Counted from the first letter of the stretch, positions 25,293 through 34,455 are shown. The stretch: 64,000 nucleotides of DNA from Halomonas sp. UBA3074 (GCF_002366715.1 NZ_DFBS01000046.1:8682-72681), one strand, 5' to 3'. Numbers and translations are program-made. Notes: a model not told the origin generated them from the sequence alone.

Positions 25293-28200
25293 ATGCTCAA
25301 TGCCAAGAAAATGCGTGACCCTGCCATCTGGCAAACTGATCTCGACACTCTCATGGCTCGCGTTAGCGACCACTATCTAGTGGATGAAAGCGCCTATGTT
25401 AGCGAGCTGATCAAGGTGCTTGATGCTGACCGCGACGACTTTGCCCGCATTGAAGCCAATACGGCCGCTCTGGTTCAAGATGTCCGTAAAATGGACACGG
25501 CGGTCGATACCATCGATGAACTGCTTCAGCAATACAGCCTGGATACCCACGAAGGCTTAATGCTGATGTGTCTCGCGGAAGCGATGCTGCGCATCCCTGA
25601 TAAAGCCACCGCAGATGCGCTCATCGAAGATAAGCTGGGCCCCGCCGACTGGCAGTCCCACGTGGGTAAGAGCGACTCGTGGATGGTTAACGCCTCGACC
25701 TGGGGGCTGTTAATGACCGGGCGCGTGCTCAAGCTGGATCACCCCAAAGAGGGCCAGCCAGCCAACTTTATCAACCGCATGGTCAATCGCATGGGCGAGC
25801 CGGTAATCCGTCGCGCCATGTACGAAGCGATGAAGATCATGGGCAAGCAGTTCGTGCTGGGGCGCGATATCAACGAGGCGCTAAAACGCTCGAAGCCGCT
25901 GTTTAATAAAGGCTATACCTACTCTTACGACATGCTGGGTGAAGCCGCCCGTACCCGCAACGATGCCCAGCGCTATTTTGATGACTATGCCCGGGCCATC
26001 GAACAAGTGGGTAAAACCTGCAAAACCTTGAGCGACAAGACACCCGCGCCATCCATATCGATTAAGCTTTCAGCGCTCCACCCCCGCTATGAGTTTGGCC
26101 GCCGCGAGCAGGTACTCACCGAGCTGGTCGATACCGTTATCAAGTTGGTCAGCAAAGCACGTGCATTGGACGTAGCAGTCACCATCGATGCTGAAGAAGT
26201 GGATCGCCTGGAAATTTCACTGGAAGTGTTCCGTGCGGTTTATGAAAGTGACGCTGCCAAAGGCTGGGGGCACTTCGGCTTGGTGGTGCAGGCTTACTCC
26301 AAACGCGCCTTACCGGTGCTGCATTACATCAACCGCTTGGCCGACCAACAGGGCGATGAAATTCCTTTACGCTTGGTCAAGGGCGCTTACTGGGATACCG
26401 AAATCAAAGAGTCTCAGCAGCTTGGTGTCGACGGCTATCCGGTATTTACCCGTAAAGCGGGCACCGATGTGGCCTACCTTGCCTGCGCGCAGTTCCTGCT
26501 TTCCAACGATACCCAAGGGCGTATTTTCCCCCAGTTCGCCACGCACAACGCACACACCGTGACGACGATCCTGGAGTTCGCTAACCACGATAGCCGTCCG
26601 TTTGAATTTCAACGCCTGCACGGCATGGGCGAAGCGCTCTACGACGCAGCGCTTGAGCGAGCCCCTAAAGGCACCTACTGCCGTATTTATGCCCCGGTCG
26701 GAGCACACAAAGACCTACTGCCCTACCTGGTTCGTCGCCTGCTTGAAAACGGTGCCAACTCGTCATTTGTCCACCAGTTGGTCGACCCAGACGTACCCGT
26801 TGAGTGGCTTTGCCAGCACCCGATAGAAACGCTAAAACAGCAGAAAACGCTGGCCAACATGAACATTCCGCTGCCCAAAGACATTTATGGGCCTAAGCGA
26901 CGCAATTCGCGGGGCGTCAATCTCAACATTCGCAGCCACTACTATCCGCAGATGGAGAAGATGGCCGAATTTATGGATCAGCAGTACCCAGTCAAACCGC
27001 TGCTCGCTTTTGAGGTGGCTGATGATTCGGCCCACACGCATAGCGTTACCAGCCCTTATGACCGCCGCCAGACGGTGGGCAGCGTGCAGTGGACGAGCAA
27101 GGACCAAGCCACGCAGGCGCTAGATGCCGCCTGGGCAGCGTTCCCCCGCTGGGATGCCACGCCTGTGGCTGAACGGGCTGCCATCGTGCGCCGCTTGGGC
27201 GATCTGATGGAAACGCACATGCCAGAACTGATGGCGCTGTGTTCCCGAGAAGGGGGCAAGCTGCTTACCGATGGCGTCGATGAAATCAAAGAAGCCGTGG
27301 ATTTCTGCCGTTTCTATGCCATGCGTGCGGAAGAAGACTTTGGCCAAGTAATGGAGCTTCCAGGGCCCACTGGTGAATCCAATCGCTTGTTCATGGGGGG
27401 CAAAGGTGTGTTCGCTGCCATCAGCCCCTGGAACTTCCCGGTCGCCATCTTCTGCGGCCAGATCGTCGCGGCGGCAGTGGCAGGCAATACCGTGTTGGCC
27501 AAACCTGCGGAACAGACGTCTATCGTCGCGTACCGCGTTATCGAGTTGCTCCACGAAGCGGGCATGCCGCGCGATGTGGTTCAGCTACTGCCGGGCGATG
27601 GCCCCACCGTGGGTAGCGTACTCACCTCTGATCCCCGCATTACCGGCGTGGTCTTTACCGGTGGTACCGATACTGCCCACATTATCAACCGCGCCCTGGC
27701 CGCACGGGAAAATGCGCCGCTGCCCACGTTGATTGCCGAGACAGGCGGCATGAACGCAATGATCGTGGATTCTACTGCCCTGCCAGAGCAGGTCGTGGTG
27801 GATGTCATTCAATCAGCGTTCCAGAGCGCCGGGCAACGCTGCTCGGCGCTGCGCGTGCTGTATTTGCAAGATGATGTCGCCGACCGGGTCATTGAGATCC
27901 TTAAAGGCGCCATGGATGAGCTACGCATTGGTGACCCGCGCGACCTGGGCACCGATGTGGGGCCGGTGATCGATGAAGATGCCCGCAAAGGCCTAATGGC
28001 GCATATCGAAAAACTCAAGGCAGAAGACCGTCTCGTCGCCGAAACGCCCATGGCGGCTGAGCATACTCAGGAAGGCACCTTTGTGGCGCCGGTTGCCTTC
28101 GTTATTGACAGCATTGATGCGCTCACCCGCGAGCAGTTCGGGCCGATTTTGCATATCGTCCGTTACAAAGCTAACCAGCTTGATAAGGTCATTAACGACA

Positions 28201-28484
28201 TCAACGGCCGCAACTACGGTCTGACGTTTGGGGTGCATAGCCGTAACGAATCGTTTGCCGCTGAAATAGCGCAGAAAATGCGCGTGGGCAATGTATACAT
28301 CAACCGTAATATCATCGGGGCTGTCGTGGGCGTGCAGCCGTTTGGTGGTCAAGGCCTTTCAGGCACGGGCCCTAAAGCCGGTGGACCGCACTATCTGCAA
28401 CGTTTTGTGACTGAGAAAACGATTACCAATAACACCGCTGCTTTAGGCGGGAACGCGTCTCTGTTGGCGCTAGGCGATGAGTGA
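25293..28484 (+). CDS. putA: Bifunctional proline dehydrogenase / P5C dehydrogenase
   Basis: About 1063 residues. Oxidises proline to glutamate in two steps at the inner membrane. The proline dehydrogenase barrel includes YDMLGEAARTRNDA and SIKLSALHPRYEFGRREQ; the aldehyde dehydrogenase half includes ISPWNFPVAIF, ETGGMNAMIVDS and the catalytic Cys in FQSAGQRCSALRVLYLQ (about 850). It lacks the ribbon-helix-helix N-terminus and the extra C-terminal domain of E. coli PutA (1320 residues), so it is a catalytic, non-regulatory form. The ATG at 25293 is chosen over a frame opening at 25239 on protein alignment grounds; only a weak G-rich ribosome site is seen. Confidence 0.96.
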   Translation: MLNAKKMRDPAIWQTDLDTLMARVSDHYLVDESAYVSELIKVLDADRDDFARIEANTAALVQDVRKMDTAVDTIDELLQQYSLDTHEGLMLMCLAEAMLRIPDKATADALIEDKLGPADWQSHVGKSDSWMVNASTWGLLMTGRVLKLDHPKEGQPANFINRMVNRMGEPVIRRAMYEAMKIMGKQFVLGRDINEALKRSKPLFNKGYTYSYDMLGEAARTRNDAQRYFDDYARAIEQVGKTCKTLSDKTPAPSISIKLSALHPRYEFGRREQVLTELVDTVIKLVSKARALDVAVTIDAEEVDRLEISLEVFRAVYESDAAKGWGHFGLVVQAYSKRALPVLHYINRLADQQGDEIPLRLVKGAYWDTEIKESQQLGVDGYPVFTRKAGTDVAYLACAQFLLSNDTQGRIFPQFATHNAHTVTTILEFANHDSRPFEFQRLHGMGEALYDAALERAPKGTYCRIYAPVGAHKDLLPYLVRRLLENGANSSFVHQLVDPDVPVEWLCQHPIETLKQQKTLANMNIPLPKDIYGPKRRNSRGVNLNIRSHYYPQMEKMAEFMDQQYPVKPLLAFEVADDSAHTHSVTSPYDRRQTVGSVQWTSKDQATQALDAAWAAFPRWDATPVAERAAIVRRLGDLMETHMPELMALCSREGGKLLTDGVDEIKEAVDFCRFYAMRAEEDFGQVMELPGPTGESNRLFMGGKGVFAAISPWNFPVAIFCGQIVAAAVAGNTVLAKPAEQTSIVAYRVIELLHEAGMPRDVVQLLPGDGPTVGSVLTSDPRITGVVFTGGTDTAHIINRALAARENAPLPTLIAETGGMNAMIVDSTALPEQVVVDVIQSAFQSAGQRCSALRVLYLQDDVADRVIEILKGAMDELRIGDPRDLGTDVGPVIDEDARKGLMAHIEKLKAEDRLVAETPMAAEHTQEGTFVAPVAFVIDSIDALTREQFGPILHIVRYKANQLDKVINDINGRNYGLTFGVHSRNESFAAEIAQKMRVGNVYINRNIIGAVVGVQPFGGQGLSGTGPKAGGPHYLQRFVTEKTITNNTAALGGNASLLALGDE

Positions 28485-28532
28485 TCGACTCATCAACACT
28501 ATTAACCTGAACTCCTGAAAAGGAACCGTCTC

Positions 28533-28676
28533 ATGGTTGAAAATAATAGAGCGATTGCCTTCACAAACGCGGCCTCTCCAGGCCGTGTGCTAGGCATAGG
28601 GAACATTGCAAAACGTACGACCGACAACCTCTCTGACTACCTTCCTTTCGGGCGCTCGTTTGAGCCAATAACCTGA
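28533..28676 (+). CDS. 47-codon ORF between putA and putP
   Basis: An ATG with AAAAGGA nine bases upstream opens a frame of 47 codons ending at TGA 28674-28676. The product starts MVENNRAIAFTNAASP and ends PFGRSFEPIT; no known family, no membrane helix. It lies 48 bases after putA and before two hairpins leading into putP. It may be a small protein, a leader peptide for putP, or chance. Confidence 0.4.
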   Translation: MVENNRAIAFTNAASPGRVLGIGNIAKRTTDNLSDYLPFGRSFEPIT

Positions 28677-28705
28677 ATATGTAAAGGAGTTAACAACTAT
28701 AAGAC

Positions 28706-28763
28706 TGCGCCTTTACCAATATCTTATTGGTAAGCGCAGACACCTGACGGAGCTAACTCCGTC
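28706..28763 (+). promoter_or_regulatory. Two tandem hairpins in the putP leader
   Basis: Hairpin 1 (28706-28739): TGCGC plus TTACCAATA pairs with TATTGGTAA plus GCGCA, with a two-base bulge and a TCT loop. Hairpin 2 (28746-28763): GACGGAG / CTCCGTC with loop CTAA. Neither has a T-run, so they are not simple terminators. They end about 20 bases before putP and may control mRNA stability or translation. Confidence 0.55.
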
Positions 28764-28784
28764 CTGATGAACTGGAGATATTTC

Positions 28785-30275
28785 ATGGATATTGGCGTTT
28801 GGATCAGCCTTTTTGCCTACTTTGCACTCATGATCGCCATCGGCGTTTATGCAATGCGCAAATCGACGTCTACCTCTGAAGATTACATGCTCGGCGGCCG
28901 TACCCTAAGCCCGAAAGTCGCGGCTTTATCGGCCGGTGCTTCGGACATGAGTGGCTGGCTGCTCCTTGGCTTGCCTGGAGCACTCTTTGCCTCTGGCCTG
29001 GGCTCAGCCTGGATTGGGATCGGCCTGTTTGTAGGGGCTTTCTTTAACTGGGTACTGGTTGCACCGCGCCTTCGTGAACAAACGGTTCACTACGGTAATG
29101 CGATTACCATTCCCGCCTTCCTGGCCAACCGCTTTCCTACTCGGGCCATGTCGCTTAGAACGGTGTCCGCCATCGTCATCGTTATCTTCTTTGCGGTCTA
29201 TACCGCGTCAGGCTTGGTCGCTGGCGGCAAACTGTTCGAGAGCGCCTTTGCGGGTATCTTCAACTTTGGTGGGCTAAGCGACTACGCCGTGGGGATTGTC
29301 ATCACCCTAGGTGTCGTGCTTGCTTACACCGTGGTGGGCGGCTTCCTGGCAGTGAGCATGACCGACTTCGTGCAGGGCTGCATTATGATGCTGGCATTGG
29401 TGATCATGCCCGCGGTAGTACTGTTTGGTGAAGGCGGCGGTGGCTTCAGCCAAGCATCGCAAACTCTCAACGAAGTCGACCCCACGCTATTGTCCTGGAC
29501 GGATGGGTTGACCTTTATTGGCTGGCTGTCGGCCGTTACTTGGGGCCTGGGTTACTTCGGGCAGCCCCATATCATCGTCCGCTTCATGGCGATCAGAACA
29601 CTCAAAGATGTGCCTATTGCACGTAACATCGGCATGGGCTGGATGGCCATCTCGCTGATCGGTGCCGTCTCTTTAGGTATATTCGGGCGGGCCTATGCGG
29701 TACGCAATGGCATGAACGTGGAAGACCCGGAAACAATCTTCATCATCCTTGCCGATCTGCTGTTCCATCCGCTGGTAACGGGTTTCCTCTATGCGGCCCT
29801 GCTAGCCGCTGTGATGAGCACCATTTCTAGCCAACTGCTCGTGGCGTCTTCCTCTTTGACAGAGGATTTCTACCGCCTGTTCTTCCGTAAGGAAGCCACC
29901 GACAAAGAGTGTGTGGGTGTGGGCCGTATCAGTGTCATCCTGGTAGGTCTGGTGGCCGCCGTTATCGCGTCAGACCCTGATTCACAGGTTCTGGGGCTAG
30001 TGAGTAATGCCTGGGCAGGCTTTGGTGCTGCGTTCGGCCCGTTGATTATCTTGTCGCTGATGTGGTCACGCACTAACGGTGCGGGGGCGATTGCTGGCAT
30101 GGTCGTCGGTGCCGCGACAGTCATGATCTGGATTGCATTGGGCTGGAACGGCGAATTCATGGGGGGTCCTGGCGTATATGAGATCATTCCTGGCTTCATC
30201 GCTTCCTTCATTGCCATCCTGGCAGTCAGCAGCATGACTGCCGATGCTGGTGAATATCAGCATATCCAACGCTAA
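28785..30275 (+). CDS. putP: Sodium/proline symporter
   Basis: About 496 residues of the SSS family, 13 predicted helices. Typical features include SLFAYFALMIAIGVYAMRKS at the start, SEDYMLGGRTLSP, ALSAGASDMSGWLLLGLPG and GWLSAVTWGLGYFGQPHIIV. It imports proline with sodium, as nutrient and as compatible solute in a halophile. The ATG at 28785 has GGAG eight bases upstream; an ATG six codons earlier has no ribosome site. It follows putA by 300 bp with a structured leader. Confidence 0.95.
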   Translation: MDIGVWISLFAYFALMIAIGVYAMRKSTSTSEDYMLGGRTLSPKVAALSAGASDMSGWLLLGLPGALFASGLGSAWIGIGLFVGAFFNWVLVAPRLREQTVHYGNAITIPAFLANRFPTRAMSLRTVSAIVIVIFFAVYTASGLVAGGKLFESAFAGIFNFGGLSDYAVGIVITLGVVLAYTVVGGFLAVSMTDFVQGCIMMLALVIMPAVVLFGEGGGGFSQASQTLNEVDPTLLSWTDGLTFIGWLSAVTWGLGYFGQPHIIVRFMAIRTLKDVPIARNIGMGWMAISLIGAVSLGIFGRAYAVRNGMNVEDPETIFIILADLLFHPLVTGFLYAALLAAVMSTISSQLLVASSSLTEDFYRLFFRKEATDKECVGVGRISVILVGLVAAVIASDPDSQVLGLVSNAWAGFGAAFGPLIILSLMWSRTNGAGAIAGMVVGAATVMIWIALGWNGEFMGGPGVYEIIPGFIASFIAILAVSSMTADAGEYQHIQR

Positions 30276-30287
30276 TAGAGCGCCAGT

Positions 30288-30363
30288 AAGGCACTCAACG
30301 TAGCTCGTTGATGAGGCCTTCCCGTGTTGGAAACCGTTCAGGTATCCAGGCAGGGGAAGGCCT
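30288..30363 (+). other. Mutually exclusive hairpins after putP
   Basis: AAGGC..CAACG (30288-30300) can pair with CGTTG..GGCCTT (30306-30320). The same AGGCCTTCCC (30314-30323) can instead pair perfectly with GGGAAGGCCT (30354-30363). The two folds share bases, so only one can form. A T-rich stretch comes about 25 bases later. Possible 3' UTR or terminator structure of putP; the rest of the 258-bp gap shows no gene. Confidence 0.4.
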
Positions 30364-30532
30364 TGCACGTTCCCCCTTCGATCAGCTTGTTTTTTCAAGC
30401 GTATTCATTGTCAGGTCAGCGTCCTTTGCCCTGGGTCAATAACGTTACTTTCCTGCATCGATAAACTGGCTACATGGCTTTCGAGCAATTCGACCATTCA
30501 CCGCCATTCCGTTATCGGCCAGGAGCAACGCC

Positions 30533-31159
30533 ATGCGCTATTTATCTTTACCTACCTTAATCGCCACCAGTATGGCGGCTGCCACGTTGGCGCTTAGCAG
30601 CCACGCCGTTGCCTACGGTGCTGGGGATTTATTCACCCGCGTGGGCATTGCCAAGGTAGCCCCCACGAGCGACAACGGCTCGCTAGCCGACGGCGCTCTC
30701 GTAATCGATGTTCAGGATAAAACCGATGTTGCGTTTACCCTTGGCTACCGCTTTCACGATCAGGTGGGCGTAGAGCTATTGGCGGCACTTCCGTTCGAGC
30801 ACGACATCCATTTAAACGATGACAATATCGCCTCAACCAAGCATCTACCGCCGACGCTTACCGTTCAGTACTACCCATTAGGGGGCTCGCAATCCCGCGT
30901 TCAACCCTATGTAGGCGCCGGGATTAACTACACGCATTTCTCTGACGAAACGCTGGCGATTGGTGAACTGGATCTGGAAGATTCGTGGGGAGCCGCCGGC
31001 CAAATAGGTATCGATTTGGTAGTAGATGATCACTGGGCGTTAAACGCAGCGGCTTGGTATCTCGATATCGATACCGATGCGAGCGTTAACGGCGCGGCGT
31101 CAGGAAACGTTGAGATCGACCCGCTGGTGGTCATGGCGGGCCTGAGCTATCGATTCTAA
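30533..31159 (+). CDS. OmpW family outer membrane protein
   Basis: 208 residues with a signal peptide (cleavage likely after SHAVA, about residue 27) and an eight-strand barrel pattern ending in the C-terminal aromatic SYRF expected for outer membrane proteins. Motifs include GDLFTRVGIAKVAPTSDNG, FHDQVGVELLAALPFEHDI and PYVGAGINYTHFSDE. OmpW forms a small channel linked to stress and uptake of small molecules. The final codons with the stop are tandemly triplicated (see repeat). Confidence 0.92.
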   Translation: MRYLSLPTLIATSMAAATLALSSHAVAYGAGDLFTRVGIAKVAPTSDNGSLADGALVIDVQDKTDVAFTLGYRFHDQVGVELLAALPFEHDIHLNDDNIASTKHLPPTLTVQYYPLGGSQSRVQPYVGAGINYTHFSDETLAIGELDLEDSWGAAGQIGIDLVVDDHWALNAAAWYLDIDTDASVNGAASGNVEIDPLVVMAGLSYRF

Positions 31160-31186
31160 GCTATCGGTTCTAAGCTATCGCTTCTA
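31145..31186 (+). repeat. 14-bp tandem triplication across the ompW stop
   Basis: AGCTATCGATTCTA, AGCTATCGGTTCTA and AGCTATCGCTTCTA follow one another exactly, differing at one base. The first copy encodes the last residues SYRF plus the stop codon. Confidence 0.9.
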
Positions 31187-31221
31187 CACCCTGCTCATCG
31201 CCGTACGCTGTCATTATCTAC

Positions 31222-31246
31222 AAAGCCTGCCCCCTGGCGGGCTTTT
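31222..31246 (+). terminator. Terminator after ompW
   Basis: Stem AAGCCTGCC / GGCGGGCTT (one G-T pair) with a four-base loop and a short T-run, 64 bases after the ompW stop. It sits just before the end of the convergent yqcC gene. Confidence 0.65.
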
Positions 31247-31258
31247 GATCCAGTGAGC

Positions 31259-31606
31259 CTAGCTTTCAGTGACGATCTGATCGACCTTTTCGACGGCGCG
31301 CACGATGAGAAGCTGATGATGAGCAGGTGTTTTCTCTTGCTGCAAATAGGCTGCCACGGCCGGCGCCACCTCGCACTTTGCAGGCATGGCAGCGCGGGCA
31401 TCAATCAAAGCGTTCAGGCGGGCAATAAACACAAAACGTACCCACTGGGGGAGCGACATCGTATCGATGCAAAACGGCTGCTGGCTGGCAAATGCATCAG
31501 CGTCAGGTGTCGGCATACGCCATAGATCGGCGGCTTTCATCGCCGCTTCGAGTTCTAAGAGGGCTGTCTGTAGCGGTTGAAAAGTAGTCATAACGTCGTT
31601 TGTCAT
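31259..31606 (-). CDS. YqcC family protein (DUF446)
   Basis: 115-residue alpha-helical cytoplasmic protein. The family core is visible: LELEAAMKAADLWRMPTPDA, FASQQPFCIDTMSLPQWVRF and a C-terminal helical part. Function unknown; in enterics it lies next to truC. GAGG precedes the first ATG, while the ATG five codons later has no ribosome site. Confidence 0.88.
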   Translation of the reverse strand: MTNDVMTTFQPLQTALLELEAAMKAADLWRMPTPDADAFASQQPFCIDTMSLPQWVRFVFIARLNALIDARAAMPAKCEVAPAVAAYLQQEKTPAHHQLLIVRAVEKVDQIVTES

Positions 31607-31688
31607 TGCCTCAAGATAGAAAAAGATGTCTTGTGGCTATTATCCCTACTCCATGCGCTGGTTGCCAATCCATCTCCTTTGCGAAAAG

Positions 31689-31731
31689 TTATCCATAGAC
31701 TCACAGAAAACCTGCACGAGCCTGTGGATAA
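31689..31731. promoter_or_regulatory. Pair of inverted DnaA-box-like sites
   Basis: TTATCCATA on the plus strand (31689-31697) and TGTGGATAA (31723-31731), the exact complement of the TTATCCACA DnaA consensus, face each other 25 bases apart. They lie in the 296-bp gap between yqcC and the DUF3549 gene, which otherwise shows no gene that I accept. Confidence 0.4.
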
Positions 31732-31902
31732 ACTATGGAAAGGTATCGCAGCGCTTGATCTCATGGGGCTTTCGAGCAGTTGTTTAATTTTTAACCGCAC
31801 TGTCATGAAGGGCGCGCCATTCGGTCGCTATTTATCGGCCGAGGCGGCTGACAGTGACCCGCCATCAAGGTAGAGTGCAGGCTTGCAACGCGGAAGGATG
31901 AC

Positions 31903-32940
31903 ATGCAACCGATTCAAACCCTTGATGAGTTTTTTACCCGCAGCGGCGCAGAGGTTTCCCTTTATCACATGGGACGCCATGTAGTCGCCTGCCCACGGGA
32001 GTCTTTAGCTACTTTTGAGCGTGGCGAAACGGCTTGGCCAGAGCCATGGCAGGGCCAGGCACGGTTAGCCATTCTGTTCCGGTTGGGCGATATGCCCGAA
32101 CCTGCCATTTGGTTTTTAGCCCTACCGCTAGATGAGCAGGGAATGCTCGCCCCTACGCAGCGCGACGCCTTCATCAATCGCCTGCTCGAAACCTTAGGGC
32201 GTGCAGTTTCTCAAGTGGGGCGTGAAGACACAGCGGACGTCAATCATTTAATGAAGGATAATCCGCTCGCCTTCACGCCTAGCGTTACCTTTCAGGCCGT
32301 ACTTAATGCACGTGCAACATATGCCGCTGGCCTTCCTGCTAGCCAACATTTTGAACCCGTTGATGCATACCTAAGCGGCCAGCAAACAATTGATTGGCAA
32401 GCCTTAGGCTTACAGGGCATTGCCGATTACGTTATCCGCATGGAAAAAGCCGAGGCCGATTTACTGGCGCGGCGGCTTCCAACCTTGCCGGCCACCGTGA
32501 TTCGTTCTGTGTGCTACTGTTTAGAGCACCAACCCTTACCCGCGGTGTTGGCCGCCGCGTTGCGCCATTGTGGTGAAGCCGCTGCCCAAGCGGGCGATGT
32601 GGAAACGCTGTGCGCCTGCCTACGTGCTGTTGGTAACACCGATGCGTGTGAAGTGGGTAAGTGGTATACGGCATTACTGCATGACACGGCAGCCAGTGGG
32701 CCCGATGTACTCGCGGCCATTGCGGGTCGCGGCTGGCCTTACCTTGAAGATGCTGAGCGCTTGCCGCTTTTTTTGCAGCGTTTGGCAGAGGACGAGCGCA
32801 CGGATTTTGCCGCGGTCGTGCGGGATCTGGCGCTCATCCCACGGCTTCGCTTACCGATTATGCTGGCACTGCGCGATGCGCCTGAAGGCTCTTCCATTCA
32901 ACGCCGTTTGAGCATGATGATGTCACAGAAAAAGGCATGA
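31903..32940 (+). CDS. DUF3549 family protein
   Basis: 345-residue cytoplasmic protein that I place in DUF3549, a gammaproteobacterial family of unknown role. It starts MQPIQTLDEFFTRSGAEVSL and contains WPEPWQGQARLAILFRLGD; the C-terminal half is helical and HEAT-like (LALIPRLRLPIMLALRDAPE). GGAAGG lies upstream of the ATG. The RimB/RimK genes follow in the same direction after 36 bases, so it may be in that unit. Confidence 0.82.
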   Translation: MQPIQTLDEFFTRSGAEVSLYHMGRHVVACPRESLATFERGETAWPEPWQGQARLAILFRLGDMPEPAIWFLALPLDEQGMLAPTQRDAFINRLLETLGRAVSQVGREDTADVNHLMKDNPLAFTPSVTFQAVLNARATYAAGLPASQHFEPVDAYLSGQQTIDWQALGLQGIADYVIRMEKAEADLLARRLPTLPATVIRSVCYCLEHQPLPAVLAAALRHCGEAAAQAGDVETLCACLRAVGNTDACEVGKWYTALLHDTAASGPDVLAAIAGRGWPYLEDAERLPLFLQRLAEDERTDFAAVVRDLALIPRLRLPIMLALRDAPEGSSIQRRLSMMMSQKKA

Positions 32941-32976
32941 TGAGATGTTGTCACTTTTAATTGCAAGGAGTGAGCC

Positions 32977-33417
32977 GTGAAGGAATTACCCTATCAGGCC
33001 AAAGCGGTCATTGGTCGCCGTGAAATGGTGACATTACCTGAGCTAGGGCTTCACCTGTGCTGTAAAGCAGATACGGGTGCGCGTACTTCTGCGCTGCATG
33101 CAGAAGAAATAGAGACACATGAAGATGAACATGGTCAACTATGGGTAAGCTTTATCACCCACAGCGGCGGCCCTACCACACCCGCCCATCGCTACAGTTT
33201 GCACTTGCATGATCGACGCCGGGTTACCAGTTCAAACGGTCACAGCGAGTGGCGCTATGTCATACGCACCCCTATGCAAATGGGCGATTTGAATTTTCCT
33301 GTTGAACTGACCCTGACTGATCGCAGCAATATGCGTCACCCCATGCTGTTAGGACGCCGCGCCATGCGCCGCTTACTGATCGCCCCCGGTGCAGCATTTT
33401 TGCACGGTGAGCCTTAA
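32977..33417 (+). CDS. RimB-like retropepsin/ATP-dependent zinc protease
   Basis: 146 residues of the COG4067 family. The aspartic-protease-like core KADTGARTSALHAEEIE is near residue 31 and the second conserved part MRHPMLLGRRAMRRLLI near 118. Relatives next to rimK act with RimK in modifying ribosomal protein S6, and the adjacent rimK (43 bases downstream) supports the same role here. AAGGAG lies upstream of the GTG/ATG region; the chosen start codon begins the conserved domain. Confidence 0.88.
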   Translation: MKELPYQAKAVIGRREMVTLPELGLHLCCKADTGARTSALHAEEIETHEDEHGQLWVSFITHSGGPTTPAHRYSLHLHDRRRVTSSNGHSEWRYVIRTPMQMGDLNFPVELTLTDRSNMRHPMLLGRRAMRRLLIAPGAAFLHGEP

Positions 33418-33459
33418 CCTCATTATTCGTCGCCATTATTTAGACTCGGAGTCCTCTCA

Positions 33460-34368
33460 ATGCATATCGCTCTGCTATCGCGCAACCGTAATTTGTACTC
33501 TACTCGCCGCCTGGTTGAAGCCGCAGAGCAGCGGGGACATACCGCGCGTGTGGTGGACACGCTGCGCTGCTATATGAGCATTACCTCCCACCACCCTTCT
33601 ATTCACTATAAAGGGCAAGAAATTGAGCACTTTGATGCGGTTATTCCCCGTATCGGTGCGTCGGTTACCTTTTACGGGTGTGCGTTGCTACGTCAGTTCG
33701 AGATGATGGGTACTTACGTTATCAACGATAACGTGTCCATTACTCGCTCACGGGATAAACTGCGCTCGCTCCAGCTCTTATCGCGCAAAGGGCTGGGGTT
33801 GCCGATTACCGGTTTTGCCCACTCGCCGGACGATATTCCCGACTTGATCACCATGGTCAAAGGCGCCCCACTGGTGATCAAGCTGCTTGAAGGCACGCAG
33901 GGGATCGGCGTGGTACTGGCGGAAACGAATCAGGCGGCGGAATCAGTGATTCAGGCCTTCATGGGTATGAAAGCCAACATCATGGTGCAAGAGTACATTA
34001 AGGAAGCACGCGGGGCTGACATACGCTGCCTGGTGATTGGCGATAAAGTCGTTGCTTCAATGAAGCGGCAAGCAGCGGATGGTGAATTTCGCTCGAACCT
34101 CCACCGCGGCGGCACCGCCAGTGTGATTCGAATTACCCCTGAAGAGCGCTCAACGGCCATTCGCGCTGCCAAGGCGATGGGGCTTCGTGTCGCAGGGGTC
34201 GATTTGCTGCGCTCGAATCACGGCCCGGTGATAATGGAGGTTAACTCATCGCCTGGGTTGCAGGGCATTGAGAACGCCACCGGTAAGGACATTGCCGGCA
34301 TGATCATTGAACACATTGAAAAAAATGCCGCTCCAGCCCGTAAAGCGCCGCCCAAGCCTAAAGGCTAA
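33460..34368 (+). CDS. rimK: Ribosomal protein S6 glutamate ligase
   Basis: 302-residue ATP-grasp ligase that adds glutamates to the C-terminus of ribosomal protein S6. Seen: [36 protein letters not shown] (nucleotide loop, about 145), [19 protein letters not shown] and the metal-binding end [15 protein letters not shown]. Length is normal for RimK. It follows the RimB-like protease, as in other gammaproteobacteria. The tail is Lys/Pro-rich. Confidence 0.95.
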   Translation: MHIALLSRNRNLYSTRRLVEAAEQRGHTARVVDTLRCYMSITSHHPSIHYKGQEIEHFDAVIPRIGASVTFYGCALLRQFEMMGTYVINDNVSITRSRDKLRSLQLLSRKGLGLPITGFAHSPDDIPDLITMVKGAPLVIKLLEGTQGIGVVLAETNQAAESVIQAFMGMKANIMVQEYIKEARGADIRCLVIGDKVVASMKRQAADGEFRSNLHRGGTASVIRITPEERSTAIRAAKAMGLRVAGVDLLRSNHGPVIMEVNSSPGLQGIENATGKDIAGMIIEHIEKNAAPARKAPPKPKG

Positions 34369-34455
34369 GGCAAAATATTAAAATAATCCGATTCGGGGGT
34401 GGCAAATCGACGCTGTCCCCCCCACAATCTGCGTCACCGAAGGAGGTAGACGCTC

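Noticed and set aside
28706..28763. Terminators between putA and putP
   Set aside because: Neither hairpin is followed by a T-run, so they were kept as leader structures.
31689..31731. Replication origin
   Set aside because: Only two boxes, no dnaA/dnaN/gidA neighbours and no AT-rich unwinding region.
31577..31873. 98-codon plus-strand ORF upstream of the DUF3549 gene
   Set aside because: It overlaps the start of yqcC, contains the DnaA-like sites, has no ribosome site and no family resemblance.
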